From Pacificoceanicola sp049341065 (lineage in GTDB: Bacteria; Pseudomonadota; Alphaproteobacteria; Rhodobacterales; Rhodobacteraceae): a DNA stretch of 64,000 nucleotides. Of this stretch, positions 1 to 8,754 are shown piece after piece. The notes below the pieces were generated by a model. That model was not told the origin of the DNA. It did not search any database and saw only the letters and a program-made list of their open reading frames with translations. Location: assembly GCF_049341065.1 (NCBI RefSeq), contig NZ_JBMPIX010000002.1, positions 420,053 to 484,052 of the forward strand, read 5' to 3'. Each line of letters starts with the position of its first letter. The stretch's first letter is position 1. Both the position numbers and the translations under genes were made by a program.

Positions 1-759
1 GGCGAAATGGCTGGCAGCCCGGTGCTGACCTTCGCGCCCTTGCCGCCACAGCCCAGCGCCCCGCGCAAGTCGCTCTGGCGCGAAATGGAGCGGCGATACG
101 AGGCCTACAAGGCGCGGATCGTCAAACCGTTCTTCCGGGACCACTTTGCCCGGATCGATCGTCAGGTTGTGCTGGTCGATGCCCTTGGCGCAATCCACGC
201 CGGGCCACGGGCGGTCGAGGATCTGCGGCGCACCATGGCCGATATCCTTGGCGCCTTTCGCCCCGGGGCAAACGCCTTTCTCTCACAGCTGCTGCTGGGG
301 AAGCGGGTGGAAAAGGTGCTGTTCGCGGCTACAAAGGCCGACCATCTGCACCACAGCCAGCACCCCCGCCTGACCGCCATCATGGAAGCGCTTGTGCGCG
401 AGGCCCGTGATCGCGCCCGATTTTCCGGCGCCGAAACGCAGGCCATGTCAATTGCCGCCCTGCGCGCCACGACCGAACAGACCATCAGCCACGGCGGGCA
501 AGAACTGGACTGCGTGCGCGGCACCTTGCTGGACAGTGACGGCACACACGGCAAGCAAGCCGCCTTTTATCCCGGTGAACTACCCGAAGACCCGGCGCAT
601 CTGCTTGGCCCGGCCCGCGACGGCGCCGAAGCCTGGCTGGATCAGGACTACCGGATCATGCGCTTTGCCCCTGCCCGCCTCACCTTGAAACCCGGCGAAG
701 GCCCACCGCATATTCGGTTGGATCGCGCCGCCCAGTTCCTGTTTGGAGACAAGTTATGA
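1..759 (+). CDS. ycjX: YcjX family (DUF463) protein, C-terminal part
   Basis: The reading frame is already open at base 1, so only the C-terminal ~252 residues are present; the N-terminal P-loop of this predicted GTPase-like family lies upstream. The visible part has the family's K-A-D-H segment followed by Q-H-P, the A-L-R-A-T-T stretch and the late G-E-x-P motif with a D-x-D-Y-R-I-M-R-F ending. The role of YcjX is not well defined; in E. coli it sits in a phage-shock regulon beside ycjF, and here too the YcjF-like gene follows two genes on, with 4-bp overlaps. Family assignment is by motif recognition; function is inferred. Confidence 0.85.
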   Translation, partial: GEMAGSPVLTFAPLPPQPSAPRKSLWREMERRYEAYKARIVKPFFRDHFARIDRQVVLVDALGAIHAGPRAVEDLRRTMADILGAFRPGANAFLSQLLLGKRVEKVLFAATKADHLHHSQHPRLTAIMEALVREARDRARFSGAETQAMSIAALRATTEQTISHGGQELDCVRGTLLDSDGTHGKQAAFYPGELPEDPAHLLGPARDGAEAWLDQDYRIMRFAPARLTLKPGEGPPHIRLDRAAQFLFGDKL

Positions 760-1232
760 CCGATCTGCTCCTGCGCCATGCCCGTAGCACCGACGCCGGC
801 AAGCTTGGCGCCATGATATCAGAGGCCGTGGCCGCGTTTGACTGGAAACCTCTGCTGCACAGCGGTGCCGAGGATATCGATCATGTCGGGAAGATGATCG
901 ACCGCGGCTGGGTGACGGTGGCCGCACAGGGCGGCGCCGTGGTGGGGTTCATTGCCCGCGAAGAAAGCCGGATACATGCGCTCTATGTCACCGCGCAGGC
1001 GCAAGGATCCGGCATTGGCACCGCATTGCTGAACACCGCGAAAGAGGCCGTGTCGCGTCTGGAACTCTGGACGTTTCAGGCCAACGAAGGCGCCCAACGG
1101 TTTTACGAACGCGAAGGGTTTGTCGTCGATCGGCGCACCGATGGCGCGGACAACGATGAAAAGCTGCCCGACGTGCATTATGTCTGGCAAGGGCCCTATG
1201 TCCTCAAGACGCAAGGCCCAGCCAATGACTGA
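756..1232 (+). CDS. GNAT family N-acetyltransferase
   Basis: 158 residues, the usual size for a single GNAT domain. Motif A is visible near residues 72-90, with beta strand I-H-A-L-Y-V followed by the acetyl-CoA loop Q-A-Q-G-S-G-I-G. The C-terminal part has the N-E-G-A-Q-R-F-Y-E-R-E-G-F signature that closes GNAT folds. The start ATG overlaps the ycjX stop by 4 bp and the stop overlaps the next start by 8 bp, so it is translationally coupled between ycjX and the ycjF-like gene. The substrate cannot be deduced; a small molecule or a protein N-terminus are both possible. Confidence 0.88.
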   Translation: MTDLLLRHARSTDAGKLGAMISEAVAAFDWKPLLHSGAEDIDHVGKMIDRGWVTVAAQGGAVVGFIAREESRIHALYVTAQAQGSGIGTALLNTAKEAVSRLELWTFQANEGAQRFYEREGFVVDRRTDGADNDEKLPDVHYVWQGPYVLKTQGPAND

Positions 1233-2232
1233 CCGCAAAGGCCCCGTGCTGATCGATCTGGAAGACGAGGCCGCCCCGTCACCGTCCGAGGCGCCCCCGG
1301 TTCCCGAAATTCACCCCGAAGCGCCGCTGGAAGGCCGCGCCATGGCCACCGTCGCGGCGCTGGCCGGGCGCCCGCCATCGCGGCTTGCGCGCTGGTTCTG
1401 GCGGCTTTTGGTGGCGCTGGTCGGCACGCTTGTGTCGATTGCCGCGTGGAACTATGTCACCGGGCTGATCGCCAGCGTGCCGCTGCTGGGCTATGCGGTG
1501 GCGCTGCTCATGGCGTTGTTTGTGTTCGTGCTGGCCATGATCACCATCAAGGAACTGGCCGCCTTTGCGCGCCTTTCACGCATCGACGCCCTGCACCACG
1601 AAGCCGAAAGTGCCCGCGCCGATGACAGCATCAAAGAGGCCCGCGCCCTGACCACCAAACTCGTCGCGCTGTACAAAGGGCGTGACGACACCCGCTGGGG
1701 GCGCGAACGACTGGCCGAGCGCGAGGCCGAAGTCTTTGACGCAGGCGCGCTGCTGGATCTGGCCGAACACGAGCTGCTGACGCCGCTGGACGCCGCCGCC
1801 CGCCTTGAGGTCGAGGCCGCAGCCCGACAGGTCGCGACGGTGACCGCTTTGGTGCCGCTGGCGCTGGCCGATGTCATGGCAGCGCTGACCTCGAACCTGC
1901 GGATGATCCGCCGCATCGCGGAAATCTACGGCGGACGCTCGGGCACGCTGGGCAGCCTGCGCCTGACCCGCGCGGTCATGTCCCATCTTGTGGCAACGGG
2001 CGCCGTGGCCGTGGGCGACGACATGCTTGAGCCGATCCTTGGCGGCGGTCTGTTGGGAAAACTCTCGCGCCGCTTTGGCGAAGGTCTGGTGAACGGCGCG
2101 CTGACCGCGCGTGTCGGCGTGGCCGCGATGGAGGTCTGCCGTCCGCTGCCCTTCAGCAAAGACAAACGGCCTTCGGTGCGCAGCATAGTGCGCACAGCAT
2201 TGAGCGGGCTGTTTACTTCGAACAAGGGCTGA
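1225..2232 (+). CDS. YcjF-like membrane protein (TIGR01620/DUF697 type)
   Basis: 335 residues from the ATG at 1225 (M-T-D-R-K-G); an earlier in-frame ATG at 1120 lies deep inside the acetyltransferase gene and is rejected. An acidic, proline-rich N-terminus precedes two hydrophobic helices around residues 65-115, typical of inner-membrane YcjF. The C-terminal half contains the conserved region ending in an R-x-G-V-A-A-M-E-V-C-R-P-L-P-F segment, as in the family. Its partner YcjX is two genes upstream in the same operon. Exact role unknown; membrane stress or envelope function is inferred from E. coli context only. Confidence 0.82.
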   Translation: MTDRKGPVLIDLEDEAAPSPSEAPPVPEIHPEAPLEGRAMATVAALAGRPPSRLARWFWRLLVALVGTLVSIAAWNYVTGLIASVPLLGYAVALLMALFVFVLAMITIKELAAFARLSRIDALHHEAESARADDSIKEARALTTKLVALYKGRDDTRWGRERLAEREAEVFDAGALLDLAEHELLTPLDAAARLEVEAAARQVATVTALVPLALADVMAALTSNLRMIRRIAEIYGGRSGTLGSLRLTRAVMSHLVATGAVAVGDDMLEPILGGGLLGKLSRRFGEGLVNGALTARVGVAAMEVCRPLPFSKDKRPSVRSIVRTALSGLFTSNKG

Positions 2233-2313
2233 CCCGGTCAACGGTCTGGAATTTCTGACCTTTCCTTCCCGGCCCCCGCGCGTATCCTGCCCAAAAAAGT
2301 GGAGACGGCGCTG

Positions 2314-4998
2314 ATGGAGCCCTTACTTGTCTTGATCGGCCTGACCCTTCTCGCGATTCCGGTTGCGGTCGTTTACCTGTTGGTCGCGGTCGCGCGTCTG
2401 AAACGGGAGATGCGCGATTTGTCCGCGCGGCTTGAAGGGGCGCCGCAAGTCCCATCTCCCGTTGCGCCCACATCCGTCAAGCCCAGCGCGCCGATCCGCG
2501 CCGAAAGCGAGCCTTGGCAGCCGCCCGAAGAACAACCGGAACGCAAGCCATGGGTCGGCATGACGCAGACCCCGGCCAAGCCCTCGGCCGCCGTGGTCTT
2601 TCGCCGCGAACGTTTCGCCGCCCTGTCGTCTTGGCTGCGCGAAAACTGGTTCTACGTGGCGGCTGCCGTCTCGCTTGCGCTGTCGGGTATCTTCCTTGTT
2701 CAATATGGCATCGAAAACGGCCTGCTCCCGCCCGAAGCGCGCGTTGCAGCCGCCCTTGCCTTTGGCGCGGCGCTGATCGGAGCCGGTGAATATATCCGCC
2801 GCCGCTTCGGCGACGACGAAGACAGCACAACCGCCTATCTTCCTTCGGTCTTGTCGGGTGCCGGGATGGTGTCACTTTTCGGCGGTGTTCTGGCCGCGCG
2901 CATGCTCTATGGCTTGATCGGTCCGGGCCCCGCCATGGTGGGCCTGTTTTCCATCGCGCTGGGCGGGCTGGTTCTGGGCTGGTTCCACGGTCCGTTGCTG
3001 GCCGCCATCGGCCTGATCGGCGGCATGGCCGCACCTTTCCTTGTGGGTGGCCAATCGGACACGCCGGAATGGCTGCTGCTCTATTTTGCCTTGCTGACGG
3101 CGCTTGGCCTTGGCATCGACACTGTGCGCCGCTGGGCCTGGGTCAGCGTGCTGTCGCTCATCCTTGGCTTTGCAGCGGGCTGGCTGCTGGTGTCTTCCGC
3201 GCCGAACCGGGAAAGCATGGCGGTTGCCTTTGCCGCATTCGCTGCCGCGATGGCTCTGCTGGCGACCCTGATCCCGGCGCGGGGCCTGCGCCCGGACCAT
3301 GACGGCCCCTGCCTTCTGGAGCGTCTTTCGACCAAGACAAGCTGGCCGATCTTTCCCGCGCGGCTTTCGCTGGGCAGCCTTCTGGCCGCCTGCTTTGCGA
3401 TTGTCGTCATGGCGCCGGAAAGCCCCACAACCTTCTGGATGTCCCTTATCTTGGTAACCGGCCTTGCCGGGCTCTACGTAGTCTGGTCGATCAGGGCTCC
3501 GGCGCTACAGGATCACGCCCTGCTGCCAGCGTTTGGCCTGATTGCCCTGCATGCTGTTCCTGACCTGAACAGGCCCCTGTTCAATGCCATCTACGAACAT
3601 CTGCAAGCCACCGAAACCCAGACGGAAACGCGCATGATCTGGGATGTTTCCCTACTGGTCGGGGCTGCTTTGGTTCTGAGCCTTTTGGCGGCGTGGCGCA
3701 GCCTGACTGGCATGCAGAACAAATTGGTCTGGGCAGGCGCGGCGGCGCTGATCGCCCCGGTGGCCGGGCTTGCGCTGGAGATGACCCGCAAACCCGCGCT
3801 GCTGATCGGCGAATACCCTTGGGCGCTGCACGGATTACTGCTGGGCGCCATCATGACCGTGATGGCCGAGCGTTTTGCCCGTCAGGACAAAGACGATCAC
3901 ACCCGTACGTCGCTGCCGGTTTTGTCTGCGCTGGCTTGTCTGACCTTCTCGCTCGCCATCATCCTGACAGACTCGGCGCTGACGCTGGCGCTGGCCGCGA
4001 CGGTTCTGGCCGCCGCCGCGCTGGATCGCAAATTCAACCTGCCGCTGATGGGCGCCTATATTGCCGCGGGCGTTGTCGCCTTGGGCTATCGATTGACGGT
4101 AGACCCTGGCCTGGACTGGGCGACGCGTACCACATTGCCCGCGATGTTGCTGCCCTATGGCGGCACGCTTGCCGCCTTCGTTGCGGCGCTCTGGCTCTTG
4201 CAGCGCCGTGATCGCCCACGCAGCCAGATCTTTCTGGAAAGCGCCGCCTGGTCGACCGCTGGCATGACGCTGAGCCTGACGCTTTACCACGTGATCGACG
4301 CCTTTTCGCCGGGCACTGGCCTCGAGACGCATTGGGGCTTTGGCCTGCAAGCCGCGATCTGGTCGGGCGTTGCGCTGGCCCAGCTGCATCGCCAAAGCCT
4401 TGGTGGCTGGATGCGCTATGTCCGGATCGGGCTGGCCAGTGTCTTCGGATTGATCGCGGCCCTGATGCTTGGGCTGGCACTGACCGCATTCAACCCGCTG
4501 ACCTGGGCAGAAGAGGTGCTGGGCTGGCCGCTGTTGAACACATTGATACCCGCCTATCTGCTGCCCGCCGTGATACTGGGGCTGGCGGCTTGGCGCCTAA
4601 CCGCTCAGCCGTTGTGGCTGCGGCGCGCGCTTGGCGGCGCGGCGCTGGCGCTGACCAGTTTCTGGGCGGCCATGGTGATCCGGCATTTCTGGCAGGGCGG
4701 AAACGCGATGAGCCTCTCTTTCGGCGTGACCCAGCCCGAACTCTATTCCTATACCGTGGCGCTTCTACTGACCGGTGCAACGTTGTTTTACCAAGCGCTT
4801 GCACGGCGGTCCGATCTGTTGCGGCGGGCTGGAGTTTTGGTGATCGGGCTGGCTGTGGCCAAAGTCTTTCTGATCGACATATCGGGCCTGTCGGGGCTGG
4901 TACGGGTGTTTTCCTTCCTGCTGCTCGGCCTGTCCCTCGCGGGGCTGGCATGGCTCAATCGCTGGGTTCAAACCCGTGCGGGCCAGCGCAACGCATAA
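2314..4998 (+). CDS. DUF2339 polytopic membrane protein
   Basis: About 894 residues. ATG 2314 is preferred over GTG 2299 because GGAG at 2301-2304 lies 9 nt before it and falls inside the GTG version. A first hydrophobic helix is followed by a short coiled segment and a proline-rich linker (roughly residues 35-85), then more than 20 closely packed transmembrane helices to the C-terminus, the layout of the DUF2339 family. No catalytic motif is apparent. Family members are large inner-membrane proteins of unknown function. It stands 81 bp after the ycjF-like gene, so may be co-transcribed. Confidence 0.85.
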   Translation: MEPLLVLIGLTLLAIPVAVVYLLVAVARLKREMRDLSARLEGAPQVPSPVAPTSVKPSAPIRAESEPWQPPEEQPERKPWVGMTQTPAKPSAAVVFRRERFAALSSWLRENWFYVAAAVSLALSGIFLVQYGIENGLLPPEARVAAALAFGAALIGAGEYIRRRFGDDEDSTTAYLPSVLSGAGMVSLFGGVLAARMLYGLIGPGPAMVGLFSIALGGLVLGWFHGPLLAAIGLIGGMAAPFLVGGQSDTPEWLLLYFALLTALGLGIDTVRRWAWVSVLSLILGFAAGWLLVSSAPNRESMAVAFAAFAAAMALLATLIPARGLRPDHDGPCLLERLSTKTSWPIFPARLSLGSLLAACFAIVVMAPESPTTFWMSLILVTGLAGLYVVWSIRAPALQDHALLPAFGLIALHAVPDLNRPLFNAIYEHLQATETQTETRMIWDVSLLVGAALVLSLLAAWRSLTGMQNKLVWAGAAALIAPVAGLALEMTRKPALLIGEYPWALHGLLLGAIMTVMAERFARQDKDDHTRTSLPVLSALACLTFSLAIILTDSALTLALAATVLAAAALDRKFNLPLMGAYIAAGVVALGYRLTVDPGLDWATRTTLPAMLLPYGGTLAAFVAALWLLQRRDRPRSQIFLESAAWSTAGMTLSLTLYHVIDAFSPGTGLETHWGFGLQAAIWSGVALAQLHRQSLGGWMRYVRIGLASVFGLIAALMLGLALTAFNPLTWAEEVLGWPLLNTLIPAYLLPAVILGLAAWRLTAQPLWLRRALGGAALALTSFWAAMVIRHFWQGGNAMSLSFGVTQPELYSYTVALLLTGATLFYQALARRSDLLRRAGVLVIGLAVAKVFLIDISGLSGLVRVFSFLLLGLSLAGLAWLNRWVQTRAGQRNA

Positions 4999-5069
4999 GA
5001 CCCGCCGGTTTGACATAGCGCATGGCGCACGGCCGCTTGCCCGCACCATCCTGCGGACAAGGAGGCGCC

Positions 5070-5789
5070 ATGATCAAAGCAACAGACCACGGTCACACCC
5101 AAGCCGAGATCGAAGCCCGCCTGTCGCAACCGCCGGGGCGCGGCTATTTGCGCGACACCGTCTATGGCGCGATCGACGGCTCGGTCACGACCTTTGCCAT
5201 CGTCGCCGGAGTCGCCGGAGCAGAGCTTTCGCCGCTTGTCATCCTTGCGCTAGGCTTTGCCAATGTGCTGGCGGACGGGTTTTCCATGGCCGCCGGGAAT
5301 TACTCGGCAACCAAGGCCGAGCTTGACGACATCCAGCGCCTGCGTGCCGTGGAAGAACGCCATATCGCCCAATATCCCGACGGCGAAAAGCGTGAATTGC
5401 GCACCATTCTGGCGCAACGCGGATTGTCGGGCGACACGCTGGACCAGGCAACCAAGCAGATCGCCGCCAATCGCGAAAACTGGATCGCAACCATGCTGGA
5501 AGGGGAATATGGCCTCGCCTCCGTCGACCCGCATCCGATGCGCGCGGCACTGGTGACCTTTGGCGCTTTTCTGGTTGCGGGTATGGTTCCGCTCTTGCCC
5601 TTCCTCTTCGGCCTTCCCGAGGCGTTTTTCTGGTCCTCCGGCATGACAATGGCCAGCTTTTTCGCCATCGGAACGTTGAAAAGCATTTGGTCCCTCAGCC
5701 CATGGTGGCGCTCGGGGTTAGAGACCTTGGCCATTGGTTTTGTCGCGGCCTCTATCGCCTATATGGCGGGTACGATGTTTACGCTTTAG
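5070..5789 (+). CDS. VIT1/CCC1 family transporter
   Basis: 239 residues starting at ATG 5070, which has a strong Shine-Dalgarno AAGGAGG at 5059-5065. The N-terminus has the family hallmark L-R-D-x-V-Y-G-A-I-D-G-S-V-T-T-F, then A-D-G-F-S-M-A-A-G-N-Y, a charged cytoplasmic hairpin rich in Glu (metal-binding region in plant VIT1), and three C-terminal membrane helices. VIT/CCC1 proteins move Fe2+ or Mn2+ across membranes; direction in bacteria is usually inferred as export or storage. The metal specificity cannot be read from the sequence. Confidence 0.9.
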   Translation: MIKATDHGHTQAEIEARLSQPPGRGYLRDTVYGAIDGSVTTFAIVAGVAGAELSPLVILALGFANVLADGFSMAAGNYSATKAELDDIQRLRAVEERHIAQYPDGEKRELRTILAQRGLSGDTLDQATKQIAANRENWIATMLEGEYGLASVDPHPMRAALVTFGAFLVAGMVPLLPFLFGLPEAFFWSSGMTMASFFAIGTLKSIWSLSPWWRSGLETLAIGFVAASIAYMAGTMFTL

Positions 5790-5940
5790 GGTGAATTGCC
5801 CTTGGATGGGTCTTGGAAAACCGCGACTTGCCCATCAGTCATTTCCCGAAACGCTGCAACGTCCGGAATACCTGACTTTAGGGAAGTTCCGACACTCGGA
5901 TAAGCTGAGCTCATTATTTTATGAACTCCTTCAATCTTTT

Positions 5941-6429
5941 ATGCGGATTATTTCAATGTTGGACTATTTACAGACTGCCGTCGGCGCAGATGTGCTTCGT
6001 ATTGTCGGAGTTCTTGGTTTCCTCACCTATGTGACCCTTTATTCCTGCTTGAGCCTGCGGGTGCTGCACAGCGACAGTATCCTGTATTTCTGCGGCAATA
6101 TCTTTGCCGCCACGCTGGTACTGATTTCCCTCGCTCAAGAGTTCAATCTGGCAGCGGCGCTGATCCAGAGCTTTTGGATCGCGATGGGTATTCCGGCCAT
6201 CATCCTGCGCCTTGTCCATCGCCGCTCGGATCGCCGTGCGGCCAGCTACCAAGCGCAGAATTGGCCCCAGACTGGGGGCGCTACGCCAGTGATCCCACCG
6301 GAGGTAACAGGTCCCCACACACCAGACGCGACAAGGCCCTGGGAACCGGCGGGACCTGCGATAACGGGAAGAGGGCGCGGTCCCTTATCACGGGCAGCAG
6401 GCGGCTATCGGACTGGTATTGCGGGGTAA
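5941..6429 (+). CDS. CBU_0592-type small membrane protein
   Basis: 162 residues from ATG 5941 (5956 is also possible; neither has a clear ribosome site). Three hydrophobic helices occupy roughly residues 15-90, with Y-L-Q-T near the start, G-F-L-T-Y-V in helix 1 and Q-S-F-W-I-A-M-G in helix 3, matching the CBU_0592 domain family of unknown function. The last ~50 residues are low-complexity and proline-rich and overlap the 3' end of the convergent monooxygenase gene by 149 bp, so the true C-terminus may be shorter than the frame suggests. Confidence 0.65.
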   Translation: MRIISMLDYLQTAVGADVLRIVGVLGFLTYVTLYSCLSLRVLHSDSILYFCGNIFAATLVLISLAQEFNLAAALIQSFWIAMGIPAIILRLVHRRSDRRAASYQAQNWPQTGGATPVIPPEVTGPHTPDATRPWEPAGPAITGRGRGPLSRAAGGYRTGIAG

Positions 6430-7462
6430 ACAGCCAGCTCATGGTCTGATAGCCCCAGACGTGCCAACGCCGGGCGCGCGCATAATAAAGCGCCGCAAGA
6501 TCCGCATCGCCCTGCGCCACCTTGATCGCCCGCACCAAAGCCCAGGCATCCAGCAGCGCCATATTCGCCCCCTGCCCAAGTTGTGGACTGGCTCGATGCG
6601 CCGCATCGCCGATATGGATCACGCCCTGCCCATAGGGTTTGACCAGCGTCCCATGTGAATAGCGCGCCATGGTCATCTGCGCAGTATCGGTGATCTGCCG
6701 TGCGAAAGACCCATAGGCGGGCCAAAGCCCAAAGGCCTCAGCGCGCCAGGCCTCCAGCCCCTTCGCCAGCCAATCCACGTACCCACCGCGCGGCAAAGAC
6801 CAAAAGATCGCAGCTTTCAGCCCCTTTTGCCCGGGAACCGTGCCGATTGGCAGCACCCCCAGCATTCGATCCGCTTTTCGATAGACTTGCCGCAGCTCGT
6901 CGCGCGGCAGATCGCTGCCGGCAGGCCAATCCACCGTCGCCCACAGCGCGCCGTAGTCAAGATCGCGGGCCTTCAATGGCGACAGCGGCGACCCGGCCCC
7001 GCAGGCGTCAATGATCATATCGAAGGGTCCGGCGCTGCCGCCGTCAAACTGCACATGCCCGTCCAAAGCACTTGTCACCCGGCGCCCGGGGCAGATGTCC
7101 ACACCTGACCGTATGGCCGTCTCCAACAAGGCGTCGAAGAGGGCCGCGCGGTGAATGGCAAGGCCAAAGCGCGCCAGCTTGCCCGTGCGATAGCTAACGT
7201 CCAACACGCGGCGCCCGCTGTCTGCTTCGCGGCCCAGCATCCGATGCACCTGATTGCCCTGCGCCAAAGCTGCCTTGCCCGCGCCGAGATGCGTCAGCAC
7301 CTCAAGCCCCACAGGCTGGATCACAAGACCCGAGCCAACCGGCGCGGGCGCATCAAACTGATCGAAGACCTGAACCCGGTGGCCCGCCTGCGCCAACCCC
7401 GTCGCAACTGCCAATCCGCCAATCCCGGCCCCTGCCACGGCAATCTTCAATGTCACGCGCAT
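6281..7462 (-). CDS. FAD-dependent monooxygenase (salicylate hydroxylase-like)
   Basis: 393 residues from ATG 7462, with GGAGG just upstream; the open frame further upstream lacks homology. The N-terminal FAD-binding G-A-G-I-G-G-L fingerprint is at residues 12-18, the D-G/DACG second motif near residue 155, and the G-D-A-A-H flavin ribityl motif near residue 285 followed by P-Q-L-G-Q-G-A-N-M-A. These define class A flavoprotein aromatic hydroxylases. It is separated from the truncated haemoglobin gene by 67 bp on the same strand. Substrate unknown; an aromatic compound or a ubiquinone-type ring is possible. Confidence 0.85.
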   Translation of the reverse strand: MRVTLKIAVAGAGIGGLAVATGLAQAGHRVQVFDQFDAPAPVGSGLVIQPVGLEVLTHLGAGKAALAQGNQVHRMLGREADSGRRVLDVSYRTGKLARFGLAIHRAALFDALLETAIRSGVDICPGRRVTSALDGHVQFDGGSAGPFDMIIDACGAGSPLSPLKARDLDYGALWATVDWPAGSDLPRDELRQVYRKADRMLGVLPIGTVPGQKGLKAAIFWSLPRGGYVDWLAKGLEAWRAEAFGLWPAYGSFARQITDTAQMTMARYSHGTLVKPYGQGVIHIGDAAHRASPQLGQGANMALLDAWALVRAIKVAQGDADLAALYYARARRWHVWGYQTMSWLFTPQYQSDSRLLPVIRDRALFPLSQVPPVPRALSRLVCGDLLPPVGSLA

Positions 7463-7529
7463 CCCCTGCCCTCCGCGTATCCAGAAAAGTCTGAACGCCC
7501 GAAAGGCACAAGTGTCGCGCTGTCGCAGC

Positions 7530-7937
7530 TTAGCGCAGGATCGGCACGCCGCCGGGGCCTTTGATGCGCTCGACCACGCCCGCCCGAAGCGACTGCCCGA
7601 TCTTATGCGCCAAGGCGGACCAGGCACGCGCCTGATCCGGTTCAAGCTCCTGACGCAAAACCTGATCAAACAGCGCCAGCCATGTCTCGAACATGCCGGG
7701 GCGGACATTGCCCGCCGCTCGGTGTGCCTCCAGCGGATTCCCGTTATAGCTGCGCTCGTGTAGGATCGCGTTGGCCCAGAACCCAGCGACCTTGGCCTCG
7801 TGCGGCGGCCAGTCTGTCACATGCGCTGCAAAGATTGGCCCCAGCCCCGGATGGGTACGGATTCGGGCGTAAAACGCCGCCACGACGCGCTCGATCTCAT
7901 CGCGGGTAATGTCAAATTTCGGGGGATTCGCAGACAT
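7530..7937 (-). CDS. Group III truncated haemoglobin
   Basis: 135 residues, starting at ATG 7937 (a TTG 15 bp upstream is less likely). The sequence has the group III pattern: W43 and H46 ahead of F53-W54, then an L-E-A-H-R segment placing the proximal haem His at about residue 72, and an F-x-x-W-L helix G. Group III globins bind O2/NO; their physiological job is unsettled, with roles in NO or sulfide handling proposed. It lies between the monooxygenase gene and a small membrane protein gene, all on the minus strand. Confidence 0.9.
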   Translation of the reverse strand: MSANPPKFDITRDEIERVVAAFYARIRTHPGLGPIFAAHVTDWPPHEAKVAGFWANAILHERSYNGNPLEAHRAAGNVRPGMFETWLALFDQVLRQELEPDQARAWSALAHKIGQSLRAGVVERIKGPGGVPILR

Positions 7938-8098
7938 GGAGCCTCTGAACAATCAATACCCCGGAGTCATAGCGGCTCTGGCCGAGGTGAGCCAGAGCCG
8001 CCGTCCCCAATGTTGTGACGCCCGAGCCGCTGCGATGCCCCGACGCCACCTCCCCATGTGGCTACCCGTGCGCCAAACGCGCGGGAATGCCAAATAGA

Positions 8099-8347
8099 TC
8101 AGTCACTTGCAATTGATCTGGTCACGTTGTCAGACATGAAATGCGCCATAACCCCCGAGCCCAGCGGATCGCGCCCGGTCTGTATCAGCAAGATGCTCAG
8201 CGCCGACACCAGCAACAGTGCCACGCCAAACCCAAGTCGCGAGCGCGCCCGGCCGCGTGTCGCCTGATCGGCGCGGCGTCGCAAATTGTCGCCTGTATCC
8301 TCCGGGTCAAGCCGGGCAAAATAATGATCCTGTATCTCAAAACTCAT
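8099..8347 (-). CDS. Small single-pass membrane protein, unknown
   Basis: 82 residues from ATG 8347, with GGAG 9 nt upstream. A polar N-terminal half (about residues 1-35, rich in Arg and Asp) is followed by one strong transmembrane helix at about residues 39-57 (V-A-L-L-L-V-S-A-L-S-I-L-L-I) and a short C-terminal tail. I do not recognise a family. It is 161 bp upstream of the haemoglobin gene on the same strand and could be its operon partner. Confidence 0.6.
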   Translation of the reverse strand: MSFEIQDHYFARLDPEDTGDNLRRRADQATRGRARSRLGFGVALLLVSALSILLIQTGRDPLGSGVMAHFMSDNVTRSIASD

Positions 8348-8754
8348 TTGGTCGGTCTCCTGAACTCGCATCCTCAAATTCTTTTGTTACGCACCGCGAC
8401 CGGCGCGTCATCCCCGCCTGTTCAAACGCGGATTTATCGGTAAAGCCTCGCTCATAGTCGCCTTTTAGTTGAGCGAGTTCCAGCCTGTTCGAAGCTCAGG
8501 TTGACGTATGGGCAATTTCCAGCCCATCGGGTCACACAGGATGCGCGGACCCCCGCCGACCCCATCTGGGGCATCCGGTCTCTGGACGCTGCGCAAAAGC
8601 CCGCCTATAAGGCGCTCATGATGTTTTGCTTCGCCATCATCATTCGAATTACATGCCCGGCGCTCTGACGATACGAGCCGCCGGGACAAGGCGTATGGAC
8701 TTTCGCGCCGCCCCCACACCCTGAGTTTTCCGCAAGACCCGAAGGACGCCACAG
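8348..8754. other. Intergenic region upstream of ileS
   Basis: Between the divergent small membrane gene and ileS. It must contain both promoters, but I see no convincing -35/-10 pair, riboswitch or conserved leader structure. Open frames crossing it are antisense continuations into ileS and show no family signal. Confidence 0.5.
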
